From NCBI RefSeq assembly GCF_001428005.1, contig NZ_LMSB01000022.1, positions 1 to 50,979 of the forward strand: a DNA stretch of 50,979 bases. Reading direction: 5' to 3'. The notes under the pieces were generated by a model that worked only from the letters and a program-made list of their open reading frames with translations, did not search any database and was not told the origin of the DNA. The DNA comes from Arthrobacter sp. Soil736 (GTDB lineage: Bacteria > Actinomycetota > Actinomycetes > Actinomycetales > Micrococcaceae). Positions 7,252 through 14,663 of this stretch are shown here, one piece after another (position 1 is the stretch's first letter; the number at the start of each line of letters is the position of its first letter). The position numbers and the translations under genes are program-made.

Positions 7252-8547
7252 TCATAGGGGGACTCCTTCAGGGGTTCGGGCTCGGATTGCGCGGGCGGCC
7301 TCGGTTTCGACAGGCTCAACCAGCGGGTTTGGGGTGGGGCCTTGATCTCGACAAGCACGATCAGCGGTGGTTTCGACAGGCTCAACCGGCGGGTTTGCGG
7401 TGGTTTCGACAGGCTCAACCGGCGGGTTTGCGGTGGTTCCCGCGATCACGGCCTTGTAGTGCCGGACCAGTTCCGCGCTCAGGGCCGGCCACGTCCGGCC
7501 CTGGACCGAAGCGTGGGCTGCCGCGCCGAACGCCCGGCGCTTGGCGTCGTCGCCCATCAGGTCCATGACGTGCCGGCGCAGGCCGGCCAGGTCACCGGGC
7601 TCGTACAGCCACCCGGTGCGGGAATTCTCCACGAGATCCAGCGGGCCACCGCGGCCCGTGGCCACCACCGGCACACCCGATGCCATGGCCTCCTGGATGG
7701 TTTGGCAGAAGGTCTCGAACTCGCCCGGATGCACGAAGAGGTCGAAGGTGGCCACGGCCCGGGCCAGCTCCTCGCCGCCGAGGAACCCGGCAAACACCGC
7801 ATTGGGAAGGGCTTCCTCCAGCGCAGCCCGCTGCGGCCCGTCGCCCACGATCACCAGCCGCGTGCCGGGAACATCGGCGAGTACGGCCAGGTCCTCAACC
7901 TGCTTTTCGATCGCGAGCCGGCCCACATAGCCGATGATCCGCTCGCCGCCGGGCGCCACGGTAGCCCGCCAGCCGTCGTCGCGCTTTTCCGGCGCAAAAC
8001 GCGCGGTGTCCACACCGCGCCGCCACATGTCCACCCGCAGAATCCCGCGGCCGCGCAACTGGTTCAGCGCGAAAGTGGACGGCACCAGCGTCCGGGAGGC
8101 CAGCAGATGGATGTTCTCCACCCGGTTCCAGGCCCAGTTCTCCAGGAACGGCACCCCGTACCGTGCCGCGTAGCTGGGAACCTCGGTCTGGTAGATGGCC
8201 ACGGTGGGGATGCCCAGCTGATGCGCCGCCTGCGCCGCCCGCCAGCCGAGCACGAACGGCGACGCAAGGTGGACCACGTCCGGTGCGTAATCGGCAAGGA
8301 TTCGCTTGACCCGGTACACACCGCCCAACGCCACCCGCACGTTCGTGTACCCGGCCAGCGGCACGGAGGGGAGCCGGTGCACAAAGGCCCCGTGCACGAC
8401 GTCCAGAACATCGGTGTCCGACGTCGACGGCGCAATCACCAGCACCTCATCGCCCCGTTCCTGCAGATGCTCCAGCACCCGCAGGATGGAGTGCGTAACC
8501 CCGTTCATCAGCGGCAGGAATGATTCGGCAACGATTGCGATCCTCAC
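7252..8547 (-). CDS. GT4 family glycosyltransferase with repeat-derived C-terminal tail
   Basis: The 431-aa protein is a GT-B fold retaining glycosyltransferase. The N-terminal half opens RIAIVAESFLPLMNGVTHS, and the donor-binding half has GYVGRLAIEKQV, FVHPGEFETFCQTIQEAMAS (the E-x7-E signature) and GVPVVATGRGGP. It resembles actinobacterial GDP-mannose-dependent alpha-mannosyltransferases (PimB/MgtA type). Next to a UDP-glucuronate-forming enzyme, a role in glucuronic-acid or mannosylated glycolipid synthesis is plausible; this is inference. About the last 50 residues, after VIAGTTA, are four translated copies of the genomic repeat and are unlikely to be part of the fold. The start is GTG with GGAGG very close before it. 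The gene precedes and nearly overlaps the dehydrogenase. Confidence 0.85.
   Translation of the reverse strand: MRIAIVAESFLPLMNGVTHSILRVLEHLQERGDEVLVIAPSTSDTDVLDVVHGAFVHRLPSVPLAGYTNVRVALGGVYRVKRILADYAPDVVHLASPFVLGWRAAQAAHQLGIPTVAIYQTEVPSYAARYGVPFLENWAWNRVENIHLLASRTLVPSTFALNQLRGRGILRVDMWRRGVDTARFAPEKRDDGWRATVAPGGERIIGYVGRLAIEKQVEDLAVLADVPGTRLVIVGDGPQRAALEEALPNAVFAGFLGGEELARAVATFDLFVHPGEFETFCQTIQEAMASGVPVVATGRGGPLDLVENSRTGWLYEPGDLAGLRRHVMDLMGDDAKRRAFGAAAHASVQGRTWPALSAELVRHYKAVIAGTTANPPVEPVETTANPPVEPVETTADRACRDQGPTPNPLVEPVETEAARAIRARTPEGVPL
7301..7440. repeat. Four TTTCGACAGGCTCAACC-family repeats inside a coding region
   Basis: Three good copies (about 7303, 7369 and 7402) and one diverged copy (ATCTCGACAAGCACGATC, about 7345) lie within the 3' end of the glycosyltransferase gene. 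Read on the minus strand they encode PVEPVET three times and ADRACRDQG once. Confidence 0.9.
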
Positions 8548-8630
8548 ACCTCCACGGTGTGCCCGGCGTCTGACCCTGCGGGGGAGCGGGCGTTACCGGG
8601 AGGGGAAGGTTGGGTTAACACGAAGACGGC

Positions 8631-8762
8631 CGGTTTCGACAGGCTCAACCGGCGGTGTCGGTTCGCGGGGTTTCGGCGGGCTCAACCGGCGATGTCGGTT
8701 CGCGGGTTCGACAGGCTCAACCAGCGGTATCGGTTCGCGGGTTCGGCGGGCTCAGTCGGCGT
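8631..8762. repeat. Tandem array of four TTTCGACAGGCTCAACC-type units
   Basis: Four units of about 33-36 bp run head to tail, alternating GACAGGCTCAACC and GGCGGGCTCAACC (the last GGCGGGCTCAGTC) and separated by GGTRTCGGTTCGCGG-like linkers. They fill the gap between the glycosyltransferase start and the end of the NfeD-like gene. Confidence 0.9.
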
Positions 8763-9000
8763 TGTCCGGCCGGAGGACGTCCGGCAGTTCATCCACGTAG
8801 ACGGTCTGGGGCGGTTCGAAGTAGATCACCAGCACTTTCTCCCCGACCGGGAAGACGCTGACTTTGTCGAACGGGTGGGCATGGAAGGCGCTGGTTCCAC
8901 CCCGGTACGGAAGCATAACCTCGCCGATGGTTCCCGGCCCGATCAATCCGGTGACCCTGCCGATTTTTCCGGTCAGGCTCCGGTCCACATTCCTATGCAC
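8752..9000 (-). CDS. Small NfeD-like OB-fold protein, flotillin partner
   Basis: This 82-aa protein has the pattern of a soluble NfeD C-terminal OB fold: KIGRVTGLIGPGTIGEVML, then FPVGEKVLVIYFEPPQTVYV. It has no membrane segment. It starts at GTG 9000, overlapping the last eight bases of the flotillin gene, so the two are translationally linked. NfeD-domain proteins are the usual genetic partners of SPFH/flotillin proteins, and the two probably work together at membrane microdomains. The family call rests on context and a weak motif. Confidence 0.65.
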   Translation of the reverse strand: MHRNVDRSLTGKIGRVTGLIGPGTIGEVMLPYRGGTSAFHAHPFDKVSVFPVGEKVLVIYFEPPQTVYVDELPDVLRPDNAD

Positions 9001-10429
9001 CGGGAGTCTTCGGAGGCCGTTTGGCCGGATCCTGCCCGTTCTTGAGCGCGGACGATATGCGGGGCAGGAAGGTGCCGGCCTGGGAGAGGATTCCGCCGAT
9101 CATGCCGTTGAGGCCCTCGGCGCCGTTCAGGACAGTTAGCTGGTCCACATGGCCGAACGGCTCCGCGGCTGCCGCCACGATGGCCGGCATGTTCTCCGCC
9201 AGCTGCTGGGCGATGACGGCATCCTGGTTGCTTTCAAGTGCTTCGCCGCGGGCCTTGATGCCATCGGCCTCCGCCAGTGCCTTGGCCTTGATCGCGGACG
9301 CGGCGGCATCACCGCGTGCCTTCGTCGCGGCTGCTTCGGCTTCACCGGTCACGCGGGTGGCGCCGGCGATGGCTGCCGCGGCAGTGGCGTTGGCCTGCGC
9401 CTCGACTTCCACCCGCCGGGCGTTGGCCTGGGCTTCGAGCTCGGTGCGCTTGGCCCTCGCCTCGGCGGCGCTGATGTCGGCGGCCTTCTGCGCCTCCGCC
9501 TCGGTCCGCTGCGCGTACGCCTTGGCGTCGGCCGGTTTGCGGATGGTGGTCTGGAGTTTTTGCTCCTCACGGTCGGCCTCCAGCTTGGCCACCTCAGTTT
9601 CCTGGACCACCACCTGCTGGCGCGCTGTTGCGTCTGCCAGGGGGCCGGCCTGTGCCGCGTTGGCCCGTGCCCGTTCGGCATTGGCCTGCGCCACGGATTG
9701 CTTGATGGCCGAGATGCTCTGCGCATCGGCAATCTGCGCCGCGGCCTCGGCTTCCTTCTCGGCCGCTTCGCGGTTCCTGGTGGCTTCGGCGATGCGGGCC
9801 TCCATCTTGACCTGCGCAATGTGCGGCTTGGCGATGTTTTGGATGTATCCGGTGGGATCCTGCAGGTCCTTGATTTGCAGTGAATCAACCACCAGGCCGA
9901 GCTTCTCCATTTCCACGCCGCTTGCGCCGCGGACCTGCGATGCCAGTTTGTCGCGCTCGCGGATAATTTCCTCAACCGTCATGCTGCCAATGATTGACCG
10001 CAGGTGGCCCTCGAAGACGTTATAGACCTGGCTTTCCATTTTTGGCTGCTGGCCGAGGAACCTTCTCGCTGCATTGGCGATAAAGGCGGGGGCATCGCCG
10101 ATTTTGTAAATCACCACGCCGTCCACGATCACCTGGATCCCCTGGGACGTAACACAGGAGACTTTGAGTTCCGTTTCATTCAGTGTCAGGGAGAGGGCCC
10201 TGACCGTCTGCAGCCCGGGGACCACCAAGGCGCCCTTGCCCGTGACGATCTTGAAGTCCATCCCGTCGGTGTTCTCAAGCGTTCCCCGCGTCAGCCCCGA
10301 AATAATGAGTGCTTCGTTTGGTTCAGCCACCTTCCACATGAGCTTTACTGCCAGCCAGACAACTGCAATGCCCCCGAGCACCGCCGCAATAGTGGCAATC
10401 AGGGGGAGGAAGAGTGCCAGGTTCTCCAT
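8993..10429 (-). CDS. Flotillin (SPFH/Band 7 domain protein)
   Basis: The 478-aa protein has an N-terminal membrane anchor (about residues 5-32), an SPFH domain (about 35-210) and a long Ala/Glu-rich coiled coil (about 215-400) with the many AEA and EAEA repeats of flotillins. A shorter tail (PFGHVDQLTVLNG) follows, also typical of FloT/flotillin. It would scaffold membrane microdomains on the cytoplasmic face. AAAGGA lies seven bases before the ATG. It is the first gene of a two-gene unit with the NfeD-like protein. Confidence 0.92.
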   Translation of the reverse strand: MENLALFLPLIATIAAVLGGIAVVWLAVKLMWKVAEPNEALIISGLTRGTLENTDGMDFKIVTGKGALVVPGLQTVRALSLTLNETELKVSCVTSQGIQVIVDGVVIYKIGDAPAFIANAARRFLGQQPKMESQVYNVFEGHLRSIIGSMTVEEIIRERDKLASQVRGASGVEMEKLGLVVDSLQIKDLQDPTGYIQNIAKPHIAQVKMEARIAEATRNREAAEKEAEAAAQIADAQSISAIKQSVAQANAERARANAAQAGPLADATARQQVVVQETEVAKLEADREEQKLQTTIRKPADAKAYAQRTEAEAQKAADISAAEARAKRTELEAQANARRVEVEAQANATAAAAIAGATRVTGEAEAAATKARGDAAASAIKAKALAEADGIKARGEALESNQDAVIAQQLAENMPAIVAAAAEPFGHVDQLTVLNGAEGLNGMIGGILSQAGTFLPRISSALKNGQDPAKRPPKTPGA

Positions 10430-10738
10430 GGCCGTGTCCTTTCAAAGCAATCAAAAAGGCCTTACGGGAGACCCCCCAAAGACGGAAGCTGAATCCTGCT
10501 TTATAGGGTGCGGGAAGAGCTACGCTGGTGAACCTCAAGCTGCGGGGATTGCCAGCTGTAATAGACAGTTTGGGCAGGTCAGCGGGCAGAAGTCCAGCAA
10601 TTCAGCCATCCTGAACCGGGGCATGTACCCGGCAGTAGCCAGCGGCCAAGCCGGCCCCAGCGGGACCACTTCCCTGTCATCGGCTGGAACCTGATACTGA
10701 GGGGGCGGCGCTGATGGCGCGGCGCAGAAGGGGCAAGC
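10430..10738. other. Divergent intergenic region between flotillin and DinB-like genes
   Basis: This 309-bp region must hold promoters for both divergent genes. I see no clear promoter pair or hairpin. On the minus strand an open frame ending at 10535 reads a cysteine-pair peptide (CPFC...CPLTCPNC) but has no credible start codon, so it is not called as a gene. Confidence 0.5.
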
Positions 10739-11287
10739 ATGGCAACGGACCGGAGCGGCATAGTGGAGGACTATCTGCGCGCCTGCACCCAGCTGAGGGC
10801 CACCCTGGACCGGGCCCGGGACGAGGAACTCCGCCAAGTCAGCGCGGGGACCCGCTGGACCAACGAGGAGCTTCTCTTTCACATGGTGTTCGGCTACATG
10901 GTCGTCCTGGCGCTCTTGCCGCTGGTAAAAATCTTCGGACGCCTGCCGCCGGCGGTGGGACGAGGATTCGCCCGGTTCCTGAATGCAGGCACCCCGCCGT
11001 TCGACGTCGTGAACTACTGGGGTTCGCGCGCCGCTGCACGGTTCTTCAACCGGCGCCGCATGGCCGGCAAACTGGAACGGGTCACGGCGTCGCTCGCCCG
11101 GAGCCTCGCCCGGGAGACTGAGCAGTCCTTGGCGCGGAAGATGGCCTTCCCCACGCGCTGGGATCCGTTCTTTGCCCCGGTGATGACACTTGCGGACGTT
11201 TACGCCTATCCGACCCTGCACTTCGACTTTCACGCGAAGCAGCTCAGCCTGCCTCCCGGTGAGGACGCAAGCGCCGGGGATTGGTAG
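10739..11287 (+). CDS. DinB-like four-helix protein
   Basis: This 182-aa protein looks like a DinB/DfsB-type metalloenzyme-fold protein. It opens with a helix RACTQLRATLDRARDEEL, then WTNEELLFHMVFGYM (first candidate His) and, near the C terminus, YPTLHFDFHAKQL, which supplies two more His in the usual third position. Hydrophobic segment VVLALLPLVKIF could be membrane-associated. DinB-like proteins often act as thiol-dependent transferases or are of unknown role. AAGGGG precedes the ATG at 10739. It is a single gene, convergent with the DUF3618 operon. Confidence 0.7.
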   Translation: MATDRSGIVEDYLRACTQLRATLDRARDEELRQVSAGTRWTNEELLFHMVFGYMVVLALLPLVKIFGRLPPAVGRGFARFLNAGTPPFDVVNYWGSRAAARFFNRRRMAGKLERVTASLARSLARETEQSLARKMAFPTRWDPFFAPVMTLADVYAYPTLHFDFHAKQLSLPPGEDASAGDW

Positions 11288-11312
11288 GCAGGCCCGTGGC
11301 GCGGGCGCGAAA

Positions 11313-11344
11313 ACGGCCGCCCTGCCCGGAGGCGAGGCGGCCGT
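11313..11344. terminator. Bidirectional terminator hairpin
   Basis: ACGGCCGCC (11313-11321) pairs perfectly with GGCGGCCGT (11336-11344) across a 14-nt loop. It lies between the convergent DinB-like gene and the DUF3618 gene. Confidence 0.75.
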
Positions 11345-11357
11345 CGTCGTCAATGAC

Positions 11358-11954
11358 TCAGGTGTTCTGGACGTGGTCCCTGGCGTCCGTGGCGCTGTCC
11401 TTGACGTCGGAGACGGCCGACTGGCCTTCTCCCTTGACGTGCTCGGCAGCGTCGGTGGCCGTGGCTTTGACGTTTTCCATGGCGTCCTGAGCAGGTTCCT
11501 TGAGGCCCTGGGCGACGTCCTTGGCGGCCTCGGTCAGTTGCGTGGTGACCGGTTCGGCCGCGGTCTTCAGGGCGTCGGCGGCCTCCCGCTCCTTCTGGCT
11601 CGGCGGAATCAGCGACGACACGAGAAGCCCGGCGCCGAAGGCGATCAGTCCGGCGGCGAGCGGGTTGCCCTGCGTTTTCACAGCTGCCTTGTGCGGCGCA
11701 TCGCCGATCGCTGAGCCGGCGTCGCTAAAGGTTGATCCGGCAGAACCTGTGGCCGAGTGGACGTTGCCTGAAGCGTGGTCCGCTGCTCCCATGACTTTCT
11801 CCTTCACTCCGAAGACGGCGTCCTTAACCTTGTCAGTTTGCCGGTGGACGATGTTGGACGGCGTCACTTTGTCAGCGACGGCGTCCACATTGGTGCCAAG
11901 GCGTACACGGGTTGCTTCGATGTCGGCGCGGATGGCGTCCGGGTTTTCACTCAT
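11358..11954 (-). CDS. DUF3618 domain-containing protein
   Basis: The 198-aa protein begins with the DUF3618 signature (PDAIRADIEATRVRLGTNVDAVADKVTPS). A single membrane segment (NPLAAGLIAFGAGLLVSSLIP, about residues 97-117) and a long polar Ala/Asp/Lys-rich helix follow. The function of the family is not established; it is usually found with holin-X proteins and is thought to be envelope- or stress-related. It is the last gene of a three-gene unit, starting in a four-base ATGA overlap with the holin-X gene. Confidence 0.85.
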   Translation of the reverse strand: MSENPDAIRADIEATRVRLGTNVDAVADKVTPSNIVHRQTDKVKDAVFGVKEKVMGAADHASGNVHSATGSAGSTFSDAGSAIGDAPHKAAVKTQGNPLAAGLIAFGAGLLVSSLIPPSQKEREAADALKTAAEPVTTQLTEAAKDVAQGLKEPAQDAMENVKATATDAAEHVKGEGQSAVSDVKDSATDARDHVQNT

Positions 11955-12373
11955 CGGTGGTCTCCATTGGGTTTCAGGGTGGGCGGGATTTCCTGGACGG
12001 TCTCAACGGTCTGGGGCATGCCCTTGATGGCCTTGAGTTCCTTGCGTCCGATCGATGCCAGTACCGCGGCAATGATGCCCCAGAGACCTGCCACAACGAC
12101 GGCGGACCAGCCAAGGCCCATCAGCTCGCCCAGCGCGTACCAGAGTGCGACGGACAGGAACAGGAGCACGAAGTGCCCGGCCACGCCGGCGCCGGCGAGC
12201 ATGCCGCCGCCCTTGCCGGCCTTGGTTGCGGACTCCTTCGCTTCGGCTTTGGCGAGTTCCACTTCCTGGCGCATCAGGGTGGAGATGTCCCGGGAAACCT
12301 CGGAGAGGAGATCACCCAAGGAAGTGGCGTCCGCCCTGGCGTGCGCGGGTGTGGAAGGAATTTCGCTGCTCAC
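11951..12373 (-). CDS. Phage holin family protein (actinobacterial holin-X)
   Basis: The 140-aa protein matches the holin-X layout. An N-terminal helix (LGDLLSEVSRDISTLMRQEVELAKAEAKE) comes first, then two hydrophobic segments, GHFVLLFLSVALWYALGELM and WSAVVVAGLWGIIAAVLASI, and a short charged tail. Despite the name, these chromosomal proteins are not known to be lytic. The gene overlaps both neighbours by ATGA. Confidence 0.85.
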   Translation of the reverse strand: MSSEIPSTPAHARADATSLGDLLSEVSRDISTLMRQEVELAKAEAKESATKAGKGGGMLAGAGVAGHFVLLFLSVALWYALGELMGLGWSAVVVAGLWGIIAAVLASIGRKELKAIKGMPQTVETVQEIPPTLKPNGDHR

Positions 12374-13293
12374 AGGTGGCGTCCTTCACCCTCGGCATAG
12401 GGGTCATCGTCTCGCAGCGGAACTCCGGAGGCGGAGCTCCCTGGCAGGGTCTGGCCTGAGGCCGGACCGGTGCTGCTGGTCCGCCGCGGCTCGCCGTAAG
12501 CCGGTTCGCCATAACCCGGCTTGCCCGGTGCGGGTTCGCCGAAGGGCGGCTCAGCGTAGGCTGGTTCCGCGCTGGCGGGCTCGCCGTAAGCGGGGACGGT
12601 GTAGGCAGGCTCTCCGAGTTCAGCGTGGTCATAGAACGGCTCTCCGGCGCCCGCGCCGAGAGTGCCTTCGGCGACCGGCGGCTGGATCGGCTGAGGCGGC
12701 ACGGAAGTGCCCGTTGCCGAACTGGTGGCCGGGGCTCCGGCCTGCAGGCTCCTGCCCAACCGGCCGGCCAGGACGCCCGCGCCGGCAGCGATGAGCAGGA
12801 ATGCACCGGGACGCTGGCGCGCAAAGGACTTAACCTCGTCCAGCAGTGATCCCGGGTCCCGGTTGTCCAGCCAGGATGCAATTGCCTGTGAGCGCTCGGC
12901 AGCCTGGCGAACCAGGTCCGATGCGACACCGGGCTGGTCCGAGGCGCTGGCCATGCTGCTCAGTTCGCCGGAGATGTTCCGGAGTCCCTCGGCGACTTTC
13001 TGCTGTTGCGTGCCTGCCTGGCTGGTGAGGTCCGATTTCGCCTGGTGCAGAAGATCCCGGGCGTTCGTCTTCACTTCGGAAGCAACGTTCGCTGCCTCCG
13101 CCTTGGCCGTCCCTGCCACGTTCTGAGCGGCCCCTGCAGCTTGTCCGGCCACGTTCGCGGCTTCTTCTTTGGCTGTGTCGGTCTTCGAGGCTGACGCCGG
13201 GCTCCCGGAGACGCCCGAACCGTAAGCCGTTGAGTTCTGCGTAGCCGGGGGAACCGTGAGGCTCCCGTCCTGCGGCCATTGGTTCTCTGTCAT
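12370..13293 (-). CDS. Membrane protein with Ala-rich helices and GEPAY-type repeats
   Basis: The 307-aa protein has an Ala/Lys/Asn-rich amphipathic region (about 35-90, with repeats of AANVA), a conserved-looking core (VAEGLRNISGELSSMA...SWLDNRDPGSLLDEVKSFARQRPG) and one membrane segment (AFLLIAAGAGVLAGRLG). A disordered tail follows, made of GEPAY/AEPAY/GEPAPG repeats. It is the first gene of the unit with holin-X and DUF3618, so it probably shares their envelope role. I start it at 13293 (MTENQW), which has AAAGAGAG upstream, rather than at 13350, where an extension would cover the palindromic control region. No specific family is assigned. Confidence 0.75.
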   Translation of the reverse strand: MTENQWPQDGSLTVPPATQNSTAYGSGVSGSPASASKTDTAKEEAANVAGQAAGAAQNVAGTAKAEAANVASEVKTNARDLLHQAKSDLTSQAGTQQQKVAEGLRNISGELSSMASASDQPGVASDLVRQAAERSQAIASWLDNRDPGSLLDEVKSFARQRPGAFLLIAAGAGVLAGRLGRSLQAGAPATSSATGTSVPPQPIQPPVAEGTLGAGAGEPFYDHAELGEPAYTVPAYGEPASAEPAYAEPPFGEPAPGKPGYGEPAYGEPRRTSSTGPASGQTLPGSSASGVPLRDDDPYAEGEGRHL

Positions 13294-13352
13294 CTTCGCT
13301 CTCTTTCCGAAAAGGTCAGCTGCTGTTTCAGGAACCAGCGTTGCTGGCATGC

Positions 13353-13447
13353 AATAGTAAGCATGATTACTATTAAATAGTAAGCACCCTTTGCATTCTT
13401 AGCGAAAAACTGAATGAGGCTTGCCCGGAGGATGGTAAGCATGCTTA
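13353..13447. promoter_or_regulatory. Palindromic operators between MarR gene and membrane operon
   Basis: Nested palindromes lie here. AATAGTAA (13353-13360) and TTACTATT (13367-13374) face each other. TTACTATTAAATAGTAA (13367-13383) is a perfect 17-bp palindrome. TAAGCATGCTTA (13436-13447) is a perfect 12-bp palindrome. The first two are closest to the membrane operon and the third is towards the MarR gene. They are likely binding sites of the adjacent MarR protein. Together with flanking sequence they fill the 314-bp gap 13294-13607. Confidence 0.6.
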
Positions 13448-13607
13448 TGGTGGAGTGAATCGATACCGACGGCGTTGACGGTACCTGTCGCTGACATCGC
13501 AGAACTCCGGCGGTCAGGCCGTTCCGGCTTCCGTTTCCTCTGGTGACCCGGGTGCTTCCCGGCGACCAGGGCCGGACTCCCGACCGACTCAGACCTGAGA
13601 AAGAAGG

Positions 13608-14249
13608 ATGACACCGATGGTCCCGAACGCCGACACTGAGCCTTGGGGCCCCCATCAGTTGCTGTCCATGGCCGCCCGACTCATCCAGCGCCGCCAGGAT
13701 CAGGCGCTCGCGGACCTCGGGCTCACCCACGCTGCCGTAATTGCCCTTCAGGGGCTCACCGCGGGGCCGCTCAATCAGGAGCATCTGGCCGCCGACATCA
13801 AAGTCCGGAGCCAATCGCTCGGCAGGGTGCTGGCGCGGCTTGAAGGAGCGGGTCTTGTTACCCGCACCTCGAGTTCCCGCGACAGGCGCAGCAATGATGT
13901 GGCCATCACGCACGCAGGGCTTGACGCCTTGGCCGCAGCCCGCGAGGTGGAAAAAGATGCCCTGCCCCCAAACCTGGCCGAAGGGGCAGTCCTGAGCCGC
14001 GAGTTAGCACGGGTGATTAGCTGTTTTCCCGGTCCGCACAAGGCCCGCGCGGCAGGCAGGGAGAGAGCGGAGACCGCGGCGCCAGCGGGCGCGGCAGAAG
14101 CGTCCGCTGACCGGATACCAGGCACGACGGACTTCGACGAGGCCTCAAACGACGGCCACTCAAACGACGAGGCCTCAAACAACGAGGTGGGGGCCGAGAG
14201 CCCAGGGCGCCCGGACGGCAGGCGGCCGGAGAGCGGCCGGGAAGTCTAG
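13608..14249 (+). CDS. MarR family transcriptional regulator with long acidic tail
   Basis: The 213-aa protein is a winged-helix MarR-type regulator. A first helix (HQLLSMAARLIQRRQDQAL), the HTH (NQEHLAADIKVRSQSLGRVLARLE) and the wing (GLVTRTSSSRDRRSNDVAITHAGL) are clear. The C-terminal about 70 residues are low-complexity, with SNDGHSNDEASNNE repeats, and are not part of the usual 140-170-aa fold. The gene faces the membrane operon across palindromes, so it probably controls that operon and itself. ATG at 13617 is better spaced from AGAAAGAAGG than 13608 and would remove three residues. Confidence 0.85.
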   Translation: MTPMVPNADTEPWGPHQLLSMAARLIQRRQDQALADLGLTHAAVIALQGLTAGPLNQEHLAADIKVRSQSLGRVLARLEGAGLVTRTSSSRDRRSNDVAITHAGLDALAAAREVEKDALPPNLAEGAVLSRELARVISCFPGPHKARAAGRERAETAAPAGAAEASADRIPGTTDFDEASNDGHSNDEASNNEVGAESPGRPDGRRPESGREV

Positions 14250-14364
14250 GTCGACGGATTTCTACGCTGGGCCCGCTCCGCCGCGAGGCAGTGCGGGCAC
14301 AACGTCTTCGTGTTTCTGTTCTGAATATTCCTGTCTGGGTGTACTTGCGCCGTTGCCTGGTCGC

Positions 14365-14577
14365 CTAGGACCCGTCGGCCAGGCTGCGCCGGGCCATCGG
14401 GTCCGGCCAGTTGCCGATGATTCCTGACATAGGGTCCGGCCAGTTGCCGATGCGGCCGCGCATGGGATCCGGCCAGTTGCCGATGCCCGACCGGGCCGGG
14501 GCTGAGTGGCCGCGAACGGCTCCGGATGATTGCAAGGCAGGACGCGGGGCAGCGGGCAGTTGGGTGTGTGTAGACAT
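14365..14577 (-). CDS. 70-aa protein with three IGNWPDPM repeats
   Basis: I do not recognise this gene. The ATG at 14577 has a strong TCAGGAG eight bases upstream, which fixes the start. Residues 1-31 are Ala/Pro/Ser-rich (MSTHTQLPAAPRPAL...). Then IGNWPDPM occurs three times with an 11-residue period (followed by RGR, SGI and ARR). The three copies use different codons for Asp and Pro (GATCCC, GACCCT, GACCCG), hinting at selection on the peptide. It has no signal peptide, membrane segment or cysteine. It lies 86 bp after, and reads the same way as, the secreted DPGSSPD protein gene. A repeated-core peptide precursor is one idea, but no modifying enzyme is nearby. Confidence 0.65.
   Translation of the reverse strand: MSTHTQLPAAPRPALQSSGAVRGHSAPARSGIGNWPDPMRGRIGNWPDPMSGIIGNWPDPMARRSLADGS
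14395..14484 (-). repeat. Three 33-bp in-frame tandem units
   Basis: GGRTCCGGCCAGTTGCCGAT occurs three times with exact 33-bp spacing (from about 14397, 14430 and 14463 on the plus strand). Each unit codes for IGNWPDPM plus three variable residues of the 70-aa protein. Confidence 0.9.
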
Positions 14578-14663
14578 GACATTTTCTCCTGACTGAACTT
14601 TTGAGCCGTACGCCGATGGCGCAGGTGGTCTTTTCTGCTGTGATGAGGGCAGAGTTGACCTGT

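Noticed and set aside
11951..12373. Holin gene as evidence for a prophage
   Set aside because: No other phage gene is present; holin-X with DUF3618 is a common chromosomal pair in actinobacteria.
14246..14362. Minus-strand peptide ending CPHCLAAERAQRRNPST after the IGNWPDPM gene
   Set aside because: It has a CxxC pair and a basic end but no start codon or ribosome site in a sensible position; evidence is too thin for a gene.
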